The notes beneath the pieces were generated by a model. That model did not search any database. It had not been told where the DNA came from and worked only from the letters and a program-made list of their open reading frames with translations. From Actinokineospora sp. NBRC 105648 (GTDB lineage Bacteria > Actinomycetota > Actinomycetes > Mycobacteriales > Pseudonocardiaceae), in contig NZ_BSTR01000064.1 in NCBI RefSeq assembly GCF_030269645.1, positions 1 through 41,183 of the forward strand: a stretch of DNA of 41,183 nt, given 5' to 3'. A program made the translations under genes and the position numbers. Shown here piece by piece: positions 33,189 through 40,956 of this stretch (position 1 is its first letter; the number at the start of each line of letters is the position of its first letter).

Positions 33189-34274
33189 TCAGACGACCAC
33201 GAGCTGCTTGGTGGTCAGCGTGAGGAGCTCGGGACCGGTGTCCCGCACGACGAGCGTGTCCTCGATGCGGACCCCGCCCAGCCCGGGCAGGTACACGCCC
33301 GGCTCGACGGTGACCGCCATTCCGGCCGAAAGTGTACCTTCGCCGGTTTTGGCGAGGCTGGGTGCCTCGTGGATCTCCAGCCCGACGCCGTGGCCGAGGC
33401 CGTGCACGAACTGCTCGCCCCGCCCGGCGTCCTCGATGACCCCGCGCGCGGCGGCGTCGACCGCGCGCACCTGGGCACCCGGGCGCAGCGCGGCGCGGCC
33501 CGCGGCCTGGGCGGCGGCGACCAGGTCGTACACCTCGCGCTGCCAGTCGGCCGGGTTGCCCAGGACCAGGGTGCGGGTCATGTCGGAGTGGTAGCCCTCG
33601 ACCAGCGCGCCGAAGTCGAGCTTCACCAGGTCGCCCGCGGCGAGCACGGCGTCGGTGGGCCGGTGGTGCGGCACCGCCGAGTTGGCGCCGGCGGCGACGA
33701 TCGAGGCGAACGCCGGGCCGCTCGCGCCGTGGTCGAGCATCCGGCCCTCCAGGTCGCGGGCGACCTCGCGCTCGGTGCGCCCGGGGCGCAGACCGCCCTG
33801 CTCGACCAGGTCGGCGAGCGCTCGGTCGGCCGCGGCGCAGGCCATCCGCAGCGCCTCGACCTCGGTGTCGTCCTTGATCAGCCGCAACGCCTCGACCAGG
33901 TGCGGCGCCCGGACGAACTCGGCGGGTCGCGCTGTCTCGGCGAGCGCGTCCAAGGCGTCGACGGTGACGTGCTGGCTCTCGAACCCCACCCGGCGCCGGG
34001 TGCCCGCGCCCGCGGCGAGGGCGAGGGCACTGGCGCGGTCGACCACCAGGGCCAACTCGGGCACCTGCTCGCCCGCTTGCTGCTGGTAGCGGCCGTCGGT
34101 GCAGAACGTGCTGCCCGCCTCGTCCTCGGCGTCGAGCAGGAGGGCGCCGTTGGAACCGGTGAAACCGGTCAGGTAGCGGAGGTTTCGCAGGTCGGTGACG
34201 AGCAGGGCGTCCAGACCGCGCTCGCGGAGGCTGGTGCGCAGCGCCGCGCGGCGCCGGAGGTGCGACTCGGGCAT
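33189..34274 (-). CDS. pepQ: M24B family Xaa-Pro dipeptidase/aminopeptidase
   Basis: A 361-residue metallopeptidase that cleaves X-Pro bonds. The creatinase-like N-terminal domain (LLVTDLRNLRYLTGFTGSNGALLLD) precedes the pita-bread domain with metal ligands in KLDFGALVEGYHSDMTRT (two Asp), FVHGLGHGVGLEIHE (His) and TVEPGVYLPGLGGVRIED (two Glu). All are present. TAAGCT ends 7 bases before the ATG, suggesting a leaderless mRNA. It precedes efp, the conserved arrangement, and its product degrades proline dipeptides while EF-P eases proline translation. Confidence 0.92.
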   Translation of the reverse strand: MPESHLRRRAALRTSLRERGLDALLVTDLRNLRYLTGFTGSNGALLLDAEDEAGSTFCTDGRYQQQAGEQVPELALVVDRASALALAAGAGTRRRVGFESQHVTVDALDALAETARPAEFVRAPHLVEALRLIKDDTEVEALRMACAAADRALADLVEQGGLRPGRTEREVARDLEGRMLDHGASGPAFASIVAAGANSAVPHHRPTDAVLAAGDLVKLDFGALVEGYHSDMTRTLVLGNPADWQREVYDLVAAAQAAGRAALRPGAQVRAVDAAARGVIEDAGRGEQFVHGLGHGVGLEIHEAPSLAKTGEGTLSAGMAVTVEPGVYLPGLGGVRIEDTLVVRDTGPELLTLTTKQLVVV

Positions 34275-34281
34275 GGGGTCG

Positions 34282-34287
34282 AGCTTA
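34282..34287 (-). promoter_or_regulatory. -10 box of pepQ (leaderless)
   Basis: TAAGCT on the minus strand lies 7 bases upstream of the ATG at 34274, and no ribosome site is present. Confidence 0.55.
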
Positions 34288-34326
34288 GGGGCAGCGCGCC
34301 GGTGCGTCGCCAGGTCATCCGGGCCC

Positions 34327-34332
34327 TACTCT
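34327..34332 (+). promoter_or_regulatory. -10 box of the B-4DMT gene (leaderless)
   Basis: TACTCT ends 6 bases before the ATG at 34339. The divergent pepQ -10 box is only 39 bp away, so the two promoters may share regulatory sequence. Confidence 0.55.
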
Positions 34333-34338
34333 TGGGTA

Positions 34339-34770
34339 ATGCGAACCTGGCTGGTGCGGGGCGTGGTGTTGGCGGTCGTGCACGCGGCGGTCGCAGTCGG
34401 TGTCGCCGCGGTGCGGGCGGGCGACCCCACCGGCACCGGCACGGTCGAGGCGTTGGCGCTGGCCGCGCTGGTAGCGGTCGCGGCGGTGTGGGCGGCGGTG
34501 GACGGGTGGCTCGACGTGCCCGACCGGGGCCGCGCGTGGGTGATCGCGGCGCTCGTCGCGGGGTGGGGCTCGGCGGTGCTCAGCGTCATCGGGCGCGCGG
34601 TGTTCGTGGACCAGACCGGCGTCAGAGCGCTGGGACAGGCCTTGACCGGCGGCGCGGCGTTCACCGCGCTGCTGGTGCTGGTGCCGGCGGCCCTCGGCTT
34701 GGTCGTCGGGCCGCGCTTGGCGGGCGACCGGCGGGACGAGGACGAGGAGACCCCGGCGCCGTCCCCCTGA
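34339..34770 (+). CDS. Four-helix membrane protein, B-4DMT transporter-like
   Basis: A 143-residue protein with four predicted membrane helices: GVVLAVVHAAVAVGVAAV, ALALAALVAVAAVWAAVDGWL, WVIAALVAGWGSAVLSVIG and FTALLVLVPAALGLVVGP. The tail is acidic and proline-rich (RRDEDEETPAPSP). The pattern matches the small proteins called B-4DMT family transporters in actinobacteria; no substrate is known. It converges on the lipoprotein gene with a 2-bp gap. Confidence 0.7.
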   Translation: MRTWLVRGVVLAVVHAAVAVGVAAVRAGDPTGTGTVEALALAALVAVAAVWAAVDGWLDVPDRGRAWVIAALVAGWGSAVLSVIGRAVFVDQTGVRALGQALTGGAAFTALLVLVPAALGLVVGPRLAGDRRDEDEETPAPSP

Positions 34771-34772
34771 CC

Positions 34773-36278
34773 TCAGCGGGCGGCGGCGAGGTCGGGGCCG
34801 CGTTCGTAGGAGTCGAACTGGCCCTGGGTGACCGTGGCGATGGTCGAGGAGTTGAGGGTGGCGACCGCCGGGTCGGGGATCGTCCACAGCCGGTCGTCGT
34901 CGAGCACGAACCCGACCCGGGCCCCGGCGCGCACGGCGGTCGCGGCGGCGCTGAGCCGGGCGGCGACCGGGACGGTGTCCAGCGCGACGACCCGTTCGTC
35001 GAGGACGCGCACCGCGAGCCGCTCCGCGACCGACCGCCTCTCCACGCGCACGACACGCCCATCGCGGATGAGGTCGATGGTGCGCTGCGGCGACGGGACG
35101 GCGTAGCCCTCCAGGGCGCGCAGGGCGCGGTCGGGGTCGGCGCAGGCGCGGGTGCCGGTGAGGTCGGCGCCGAAGTGGGTCAAGTCGGTCGGCGCGTCGA
35201 GAGTGCGGGTGGCGCGCACCAGGTCGACGGGCACCCGGTCGCAGGGCGCCTCGACCGAGCGCGGGCTGTGGCCCTCGGGGTCGCGGACCAGTCCGGGCCC
35301 CTCCTGCCACGGTCCGGGGATCAACACCGGGAGGTAGGGGGCGCGGCGGAAGTCCCGGTCCCAGAAGGTGATCGTGGTGCCGTCCTGGGTCTCGTGGGCG
35401 ATGGCGAACGCGTCGAGGGCGTCGACCCACATGAAGTCGACGCTGAAGGCGTCGACAACCGAGCGCAGGCGGTCGGCGGTGCCGTTGGCCTTGCGGAAAC
35501 CGCCGGGACTGAGCAACTCGACACCGGTGACGAACGTGGGGTCCTTGGCGCGGATCACGAACTGCCCCGCACCGTTCCACCCCGCCGCCTTCCCGGTGGT
35601 GTCGGTGAACATCAGGTAGAACCAACCATCGAGGTGCACCACGGCGGGCTGTCCGGCACCGTAGGTGTTCGCCCGGATGACGTCGCGGGACGAGGTGACG
35701 ATCGGCTTGCCGTCGTTGGCCCTGGTCCAGGTGCGACCGTCCGGACTGGTCGCGAGCCCGATGGCGTTGCCGTTGGCGTGGTTGCCCGCGGCGCCGGTGT
35801 AGTAGAGGTAGTAGGTCCCGCCGACCCGGATCACGGACGGGTCGCAGGTGTGCATGCCGTCGAACGAGCCTGGGTTTCCGCTGAACACAGCGGAAAGCGG
35901 ATTCCCGTACGGCCCGTCGGGCGAGGGCGCGTCGCCGAGCAGGATGTCGTCCCCCGGCGGCCCCGCCCCACCGAGCTGACTGCACCACCACATCCGATAA
36001 CGCCCCTCATCAACCATCAGAGTGGGCGCGTAGTTGTAGACAGCGTCCGCCGCCCCCGCGGCGACAACCTCGGCACTGCGCCGAGGACGGTCCGTGCCCA
36101 ACCCCACCTGATCGGGCGAAGGCTCCTGACTGGGCGGCGGCACCGGCCCCGGCGAGGCAGGCGAGGTCTCGACCCGCGCGGCGGGCGAGGGCACCGGCGG
36201 GGGCGTGGGCGCCGAGCACCCTGCCACGACGATCCCGAGGAAGATCGCCACAGCGGCACGCCGAGCCCGGGTGACCAT
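34773..36278 (-). CDS. Lipoprotein with five-bladed beta-propeller (GH43/GH32-like) domain
   Basis: A 501-residue surface protein. Residues 1-21 are a lipoprotein signal with lipobox VAGC (C21). A Pro/Ser-rich linker follows (TPPPVPSPAA...SQEPSPDQ). The next 300 residues show propeller-type repeats: NYAPTLMVDEGRYRMWWCS, DPSVIRVGGTYYLYYTG, IGLATSPDGRTWTR, and QPAVVHLDGWFYLMFTD, as in GH43/GH32-related proteins that bind or cleave sugars. No complete catalytic triad can be assigned from sequence alone. The C-terminal 130 residues are unlike the propeller. The ATG at 36278 is preferred over 36341 because it starts the signal peptide and GGGGAGG precedes it. Confidence 0.75.
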   Translation of the reverse strand: MVTRARRAAVAIFLGIVVAGCSAPTPPPVPSPAARVETSPASPGPVPPPSQEPSPDQVGLGTDRPRRSAEVVAAGAADAVYNYAPTLMVDEGRYRMWWCSQLGGAGPPGDDILLGDAPSPDGPYGNPLSAVFSGNPGSFDGMHTCDPSVIRVGGTYYLYYTGAAGNHANGNAIGLATSPDGRTWTRANDGKPIVTSSRDVIRANTYGAGQPAVVHLDGWFYLMFTDTTGKAAGWNGAGQFVIRAKDPTFVTGVELLSPGGFRKANGTADRLRSVVDAFSVDFMWVDALDAFAIAHETQDGTTITFWDRDFRRAPYLPVLIPGPWQEGPGLVRDPEGHSPRSVEAPCDRVPVDLVRATRTLDAPTDLTHFGADLTGTRACADPDRALRALEGYAVPSPQRTIDLIRDGRVVRVERRSVAERLAVRVLDERVVALDTVPVAARLSAAATAVRAGARVGFVLDDDRLWTIPDPAVATLNSSTIATVTQGQFDSYERGPDLAAAR

Positions 36279-36319
36279 GACTACGCGGGAACCTCCCCTA
36301 CCGGTGAAGCGGTGGACAC

Positions 36320-36325
36320 AGTGTA
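36320..36325 (-). promoter_or_regulatory. -10 box of the lipoprotein gene
   Basis: TACACT on the minus strand, 41 bases upstream of the ATG at 36278 and followed by the GGGGAGG ribosome site. No clear -35. Confidence 0.4.
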
Positions 36326-36385
36326 GGTATCCGACCGCCACACATCCCGGAGTCGAGTGAACCTGAGGCTTGCACCACAGTCCGA

Positions 36386-36420
36386 GGAACCGACAACAGC
36401 GAACCGACGTTGTCGGTTCC
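36386..36420. terminator. Perfect 12-bp hairpin, possible small-RNA terminator
   Basis: GGAACCGACAAC (36386-36397) is an exact reverse complement of 36409-36420, with an 11-base loop. It lies about 70 bases from the LexA box on the side that minus-strand transcription from that box would reach. It could instead be an operator. Confidence 0.6.
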
Positions 36421-36489
36421 GAAGACCGCTCCGACCGACTCCACAGAGTTACCGGAGATACACCTGGTCGAGTGGTCGAAATCGGGAAC

Positions 36490-36507
36490 TTCGAACACTA
36501 GTTCGAA
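36490..36507. promoter_or_regulatory. LexA-binding SOS box
   Basis: TTCGAAC-ACTA-GTTCGAA is a perfect 7+4+7 palindrome that contains TCGAAC-N4-GTTCGA, the established LexA site of mycobacteria and other actinobacteria. On the minus strand the box includes TAGTGT (36500-36495), a good -10. On the plus strand CATATATG follows. No damage-response gene is adjacent. Confidence 0.75.
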
Positions 36508-36997
36508 CGTTCGCCATATATGCAGTGCGCGCGGCGGGGACAGGCAACACCACAAGACCGCGAGTGGCCGGTCCAGCACCAGAGGAGCCCAGCAGACGAG
36601 CAGCAGTACCGCATTCCCCGCTCCAAGCCCCACCACCACATCCGCCCCGGTCCCCCGTTGCCGTAACCACGCGCACCCGTCGTGGCCCCACGGCGGCCCG
36701 CCCCTTGCTGGAAGGCCTGTGTCCCTGCGGGCAAGTCGCCGAGGGCAGGTCGCCGGGCTGGGGAGGGGTCGCCCGGGCTGAGGAGCGGGCGCCGGGTTGG
36801 CAAGGGAGCGCCACGCTGGGAGTAGCCGGACCCATACGGCCCGCCTTCCGCCAGGCCGCCTCCGGTCAAATCCGTACGGCTGGCGGCAGGGTGGTGGTGA
36901 CGGCGACACCAGCTGAAGCGACCAACTGGAGCGGATGCGTCCTGCGGGCTGGAGAGCGCTTCGTGGGGACATTCGGGTAGCTGGCAGGTCCGGCGGC

Positions 36998-37050
36998 GGT
37001 ATGGGCAGCGGCGGTGGCGGGCGGCCGGTATGGGCAGCGGCTGTGGCGGG
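36998..37050 (+). repeat. Two-copy 24-bp repeat, period 29
   Basis: GGTATGGGCAGCGGC followed by (G/T)GTGGCGGG occurs at 36998-37021 and 37027-37050. Confidence 0.75.
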
Positions 37051-37079
37051 CAGATGTGCCGGGATCAGGTCGGGCAGCC

Positions 37080-37210
37080 GTGCCAGGTTGTCGGGCAGTC
37101 GTGTTCGGGATGTCGAGCAGCCTTGCCGAGTTTGTCAGGTCACCGTGCCGGGTTGTCGGGAAGTCACCGTGCCGGGTTGTGGGGAAGCCGTGTCGGGTGT
37201 CCGGAAGCGG
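37080..37210 (+). repeat. Six-unit degenerate minisatellite
   Basis: Units of 21-24 bases based on GTGCCGGGTTGTCGGGAAG start at 37080, 37101, 37123, 37145, 37169 and 37190. Units 4 and 5 are nearly identical; the outer units diverge. Confidence 0.75.
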
Positions 37211-37311
37211 GCTTGTTGGCGGCTCTGGTGTGGATCGTGGACATGGATGGGCGGAGACCGTCGGGTGAGCACGCCAGAACGGGCGCTGCTTCTTCGGCGG
37301 CTTGGTCTCGG

Positions 37312-37349
37312 GTCGCCGAGGTCTGTGTGGGTCGCCGATGTCTGTGTGG
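37312..37349 (+). repeat. 19-bp tandem duplication
   Basis: GTCGCCGAGGTCTGTGTGG is followed directly by the same 19 bases with one change (T for G at position 9). Confidence 0.8.
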
Positions 37350-37525
37350 TGAGTGGTGGTTCTCTTGCTGGAGAACGGAAACCTGGTCGCCTGGTCGGCC
37401 GAGGGGGCCGGAGGTGTCGCACACGCGGTCGGCCGTGGATGGGCGGGCGCATCCACTGGGGCGAGCGCCAGGTGAACGACCGCTGGGTCGTGTGGTTGGC
37501 CGTGACCGTCGAGTGTTGAGGAGGG

Positions 37526-37957
37526 TTAGCGGGCGTTGGTGGCGAGCCAGCGCAGGGCGAGGGGGTATCCGTCGACGCCTAGGCCGACTATGACGCCTGC
37601 GGCGAGTTCGGAGATGTAGCTGTGGTGGCGGAACTGCTCGCGCTTGTGCACGTTGGAGATGTGCACCTCGACCAGTGGTGCGCGCAGTTGTGCGACGGCG
37701 TCGCGGACGGCGATGGAGTAGTGCGTCCAGGCGCCCGCATTCAGTACTACTGGGGTGTTGTGGTCGGCTGCCTCGTGTAGCCAGCCGAGCATTTCGCCCT
37801 CGTGGTCGGTTTGGCGGACTTCGACGTCGAGGTCCAGGGTGCGACCGGCTTCCTCACACAGGGTGACCAGGTCCGCGTAGGTGGTGTTGCCGTAGACGGT
37901 GGGTTCGCGGGTGCCCAGCCTGCCGAGGTTGGGGCCGTTGAGGACGAGGACCTTCAC
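37526..37957 (-). CDS. aroQ: Type II 3-dehydroquinate dehydratase
   Basis: Third step of the shikimate pathway. The 143-residue protein has the full type II pattern: VLNGPNLGRLGTREPTVYGNTTYADL (catalytic Arg and Tyr), RQTDHEGEMLGWLHEA, VVLNAGAWTHYSIAVRDA, and VEVHISNVHKREQFRHHSYIS with the catalytic His region. It ends GLGVDGYPLALRWL. The GTG start overlaps the aroB stop. Substrate comes from the neighbouring AroB. Confidence 0.95.
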   Translation of the reverse strand: MKVLVLNGPNLGRLGTREPTVYGNTTYADLVTLCEEAGRTLDLDVEVRQTDHEGEMLGWLHEAADHNTPVVLNAGAWTHYSIAVRDAVAQLRAPLVEVHISNVHKREQFRHHSYISELAAGVIVGLGVDGYPLALRWLATNAR

Positions 37958-39063
37958 AGCAGTACTCCTCCGGTGGAGGGGGCGGTCGTGGCGACCGCCG
38001 AGTAGGCCGCGGCGAGCAGGGACGGGTCCGGGCCCTCGAGACGGGCAGGCTTGGCGAGGCCGTCGAGGACCACGAAGCGCAGGATGCCGGACTTGGTCTT
38101 CTTGTCGCCGAGCATGTACTCGACCAGCTGCGGGAGCGCGTCGGCGTCGTAGGCGACCGGGAGGCCGACGGCGGTGAGGACCGCGCGGTGCCGGTCGGCG
38201 GTGGCGTCGTCGAGGCGACCGGCGAGGCGGGCGAGTTCGGCGGCGAAGACCAGGCCCACGCTCACCGCGGCGCCGTGGCGCCAGCGGTAGCGCTCGCGGC
38301 GCTCGATCGCGTGGGCGAGGGTGTGGCCGTAGTTGAGGACCTCGCGCAGGCTGGACTCGCGCAGGTCGGCGGCGACCACGTCGGCCTTGACCTGGATCTT
38401 GCGGCGGACCAGCTCGGCGAGCACCGGGCCGGTCGGGTCGAGCGCGGCCTGGGGGTCGGCCTCGATCAGGTCGAGGATCACCGGGTCGGCGATGAAACCG
38501 CCCTTGATCACCTCGGCCATGCCCGCGACCAGTTCGTTGCGCGGCAGGGTGGTCAGGGTGGCCAGGTCGACCAGGACCGCCGACGGCTCGTGGAAGGCGC
38601 CGACCAGGTTCTTGCCCGCGTCGGTGTTGATGCCGGTCTTGCCGCCGACAGCGGCGTCGACCATGCCGAGCAGTGTGGTCGGGACGTTGACCAGCCGCAC
38701 GCCGCGCATCCAGGTGGCGGCGACGAACCCGGCGACGTCGGTGACCGCGCCGCCGCCGATGGCCAGCACGACGCCCTGGCGGTCCAGGCCGATGCGGCCC
38801 AGGACCTCCCAGCAGAACGCGGCGACGGAGAGGGCCTTGCCGTCCTCGGCGTCGGGGATCTCCACCCGGTGGGCGTCGACACCCGCCTTGACGAGCTCCT
38901 CGCGGGTGGCCTCGGCGGTGGCGGCGAGGGTGGGCTGGTGGATGATCGCGACCTTGGACGCGTCCCGCACGGTGTCGACCAGCTCGTCGAGCAAGCCGGT
39001 GCCGATGACGACGTCGTAGGGCCGGTCGCTGGCGACGCGGATGCGCTGGGGCTGGGCGGTCAC
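37954..39063 (-). CDS. aroB: 3-dehydroquinate synthase
   Basis: Cyclises DAHP to 3-dehydroquinate using NAD and a metal. The 369-residue protein has VVLAIGGGAVTDVAGFVAATWMRG (NAD loop), NVPTTLLGMVDAAVGGKTGINTDAGKNLVGAFHEP, the metal-ligand region LVAGMAEVIKGGF, and NYGHTLAHAIE with RHGAAVSVGLVFA. All key motifs are intact. Overlaps aroK and aroQ by GTGA on both sides. Confidence 0.96.
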   Translation of the reverse strand: MTAQPQRIRVASDRPYDVVIGTGLLDELVDTVRDASKVAIIHQPTLAATAEATREELVKAGVDAHRVEIPDAEDGKALSVAAFCWEVLGRIGLDRQGVVLAIGGGAVTDVAGFVAATWMRGVRLVNVPTTLLGMVDAAVGGKTGINTDAGKNLVGAFHEPSAVLVDLATLTTLPRNELVAGMAEVIKGGFIADPVILDLIEADPQAALDPTGPVLAELVRRKIQVKADVVAADLRESSLREVLNYGHTLAHAIERRERYRWRHGAAVSVGLVFAAELARLAGRLDDATADRHRAVLTAVGLPVAYDADALPQLVEYMLGDKKTKSGILRFVVLDGLAKPARLEGPDPSLLAAAYSAVATTAPSTGGVLL

Positions 39064-39590
39064 TCGCTCCCCCTCGGTGGTGCGGACGGGCTCAGCGCCT
39101 CGACCAGGTCGGCGACGATCTGCTCGGGCGAGGCGGTGTCGGTGGCGACCTCGACGGTGGCGACCTCGCGGTAGAGCGGAAGCCGGGCGTCGAGGAGCCC
39201 CTTGAAGGTGGCCCGCGGGTTGACCCCGGCGAGCAGCGGCCGGGCGGTGGACAGCCCGGTGCGGCGCAGGCCCTCGCTCGGGCCGACGTTGAGGAAGACA
39301 ACGGTGTGCTCGGCGAGCAGGGCACGGGTGTCGGCGGCCAGGACGGCGCCGCCGCCAAGGGCAAGGACGCCCGGGTGTTCAGCCAGTGCGGTGGCCACGG
39401 CCGCCGCCTCGGCGGCGCGGAACGCGGGCTCGCCGTCCTGGGTGAAGATGTCGGTGATCGGCTTGCCCGCCGCGGCCTCGATGTCGGCGTCGGTGTCGCG
39501 GAACTCGACGTCGAGCGCGGCGGCCAGGGCCGCACCGATGGTTGTCTTGCCCGCACCGGGCGGGCCGACGACCACCGCGACCGGCCTCAC
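39060..39590 (-). CDS. aroK: Shikimate kinase
   Basis: Phosphorylates shikimate at the 3-hydroxyl with ATP. The 176-residue protein has Walker A GPPGAGKTT near the N-terminus, FRDTDADIEAAAGKPITDIF with the shikimate-binding Asp, EPAFRAAEAAAV, and ALGGGAVL for the substrate phosphate. The lid Arg is in TARPLLAG and a later Arg in RLPLYREVA. GTG start overlaps the aroC stop. Confidence 0.95.
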   Translation of the reverse strand: MRPVAVVVGPPGAGKTTIGAALAAALDVEFRDTDADIEAAAGKPITDIFTQDGEPAFRAAEAAAVATALAEHPGVLALGGGAVLAADTRALLAEHTVVFLNVGPSEGLRRTGLSTARPLLAGVNPRATFKGLLDARLPLYREVATVEVATDTASPEQIVADLVEALSPSAPPRGSE

Positions 39591-40777
39591 CAGCGGTTCC
39601 GCAGCGCGTCGAGGTAGCCCTCGACGTTGCGCTTGGTCTCGGCCAGCGAGTCGCCGCCGAACTTCTCCAGCGCGGTCTCGGCCAGCACCAGGGCGACCAC
39701 GGACTCGAGCACCACGCCCGCGCGCGGCACGGCGCAGACGTCGGAGCGCTGGTGGATGGCCACCGCCGCCTCGCCGGTGGTGACGTCCACTGTGGACAGC
39801 GCGCGGGGCACGGTGGAGATCGGCTTCATGGCGACCCGGACGCGCAGCGGCTCGCCGTTGGTGATGCCGCCCTCCAGCCCGCCCGCGCGGTTGGACCGCC
39901 TGCTGACCCCGGCGACGGTGCCCTCGGCGCGGTCGATCTCGTCGTGGGCCTGGCTGCCCCAGCGGCGGGCGGTGGTGAACCCGTCGCCGATCTCGACGCC
40001 CTTCATGGCCTGCACGCCCATCAGCGCGCCGGAGAGCCGCGCGTCGAGGCGGCGGTCCCAGTGCACGTGCGAGCCCAGACCCGGGGGCAGCCCGTAGGCG
40101 ATGACCTCGATGACGCCGCCGACGGTGTCACCGGCCTTCTTGACCGCCTCGACCTCGGCGACCATGGCGTCGGTGCCCGCTTGGTCGAACGCGCGGACCG
40201 GGCTCTCGTCGATCGCCGCGAGGTCCTGTGGACCGGGCAGCGGGCCCTCGGGGGCCGCGGCCTGTCCGATGGAGACGACGTGGCTGATGATGTCGACGCC
40301 GAGCACCTGGCGCAGGAACGCGCGCGCGACGGTGCCCAGCGCGGTGCGGCCCGCGGTCTCCCGGGCGCTGGCCCGCTCGAGGACGGGCCGGGCCTCGTCG
40401 AAGCCGTACTTCTGCATCCCGGGCAGGTCGGCGTGGCCGGGGCGCGGGCGGGTGAGCGGCTCGTTGCGGCTGAGTTCGGCGAGCTCGGCCGGGTCCACCG
40501 GGTCGGCGGACATGACCTTCTCCCACTTGGGCCACTCGGCGTTGTCGATCCGCACGGCGATCGGGCCGCCCTGGGTGAGCCCGTGCCGGACACCACCGAG
40601 GAACTCGACGGCATCGGTCTCGAAGCCCATCCGCGGGCTGCGGCCGAAGCCCAGCCTGCGCCGGGCGAGCTGGTCGCCGAGGTCGGCGGTGGTGACCTCG
40701 ACGCCGGCCACCATGCCCTCCAGGACGGCGACCAGGGCGGGTCCGTGTGACTCTCCAGCGGTTATCCAGCGCAGCAC
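39587..40777 (-). CDS. aroC: Chorismate synthase
   Basis: Last step to chorismate; needs reduced FMN. The 396-residue protein shows the three signatures: RWITAGESHGPALVAVLEGMVAG, RPRPGHADLPGMQKYGFDEARPVLERASARETAGR, and the C-terminal GGDSLAETKRN region. The GTG at 40777 gives the normal MLRWITAGESHG start; the frame is open to 40849 without homology. It leads the aroC-aroK-aroB-aroQ operon. An iterated palindrome lies at 39785-39797. An IS30-like transposase gene starts 217 bp upstream on the other strand. Confidence 0.96.
   Translation of the reverse strand: MLRWITAGESHGPALVAVLEGMVAGVEVTTADLGDQLARRRLGFGRSPRMGFETDAVEFLGGVRHGLTQGGPIAVRIDNAEWPKWEKVMSADPVDPAELAELSRNEPLTRPRPGHADLPGMQKYGFDEARPVLERASARETAGRTALGTVARAFLRQVLGVDIISHVVSIGQAAAPEGPLPGPQDLAAIDESPVRAFDQAGTDAMVAEVEAVKKAGDTVGGVIEVIAYGLPPGLGSHVHWDRRLDARLSGALMGVQAMKGVEIGDGFTTARRWGSQAHDEIDRAEGTVAGVSRRSNRAGGLEGGITNGEPLRVRVAMKPISTVPRALSTVDVTTGEAAVAIHQRSDVCAVPRAGVVLESVVALVLAETALEKFGGDSLAETKRNVEGYLDALRNRW
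39785..39797. repeat. Iterated palindrome, copy 5 (GTCCACTGTGGAC)
   Basis: Inside aroC; coding strand TCC ACA GTG GAC, encoding STVD. Confidence 0.85.
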
Positions 40778-40956
40778 GGTATCGATCCTGTCATGTCGGG
40801 GTGGACGGCCGCTCCCCGCCCAAGGCGAAACCCTTGTCGGCCTCGGCACACTTGAGCGGCACCGGTACCGCGCGGCTGCTCGACTCGGATCCCAAGCCGC
40901 CGCTGTGAGGGCACCTGGGCATTCTCGCCCTCGACGCCCGCACCGCGCAGCCGCAG

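Larger units (their letters stand above)
36279..37525. other. Non-coding region between the lipoprotein gene and aroQ
   Basis: No open frame resembles a known protein; the long ones (such as minus 36866-37456) are low-complexity translations of short repeats. The left part (about 36300-36530) is visibly less GC-rich and holds a hairpin and a LexA box. The right part holds tandem repeats at 36998-37050, 37080-37210 and 37312-37349. Confidence 0.65.

Noticed and set aside
36520..36666. 48-codon frame starting in CATATATG after the LexA box
   Set aside because: No ribosome site and A-rich third positions unlike genes here; kept only as an alternative reading of the SOS-box region.
36866..37456. 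196-residue minus-strand open frame
   Set aside because: Its Thr/Pro/Arg-rich sequence with repeated TTRHGD units is just the minisatellite translated.
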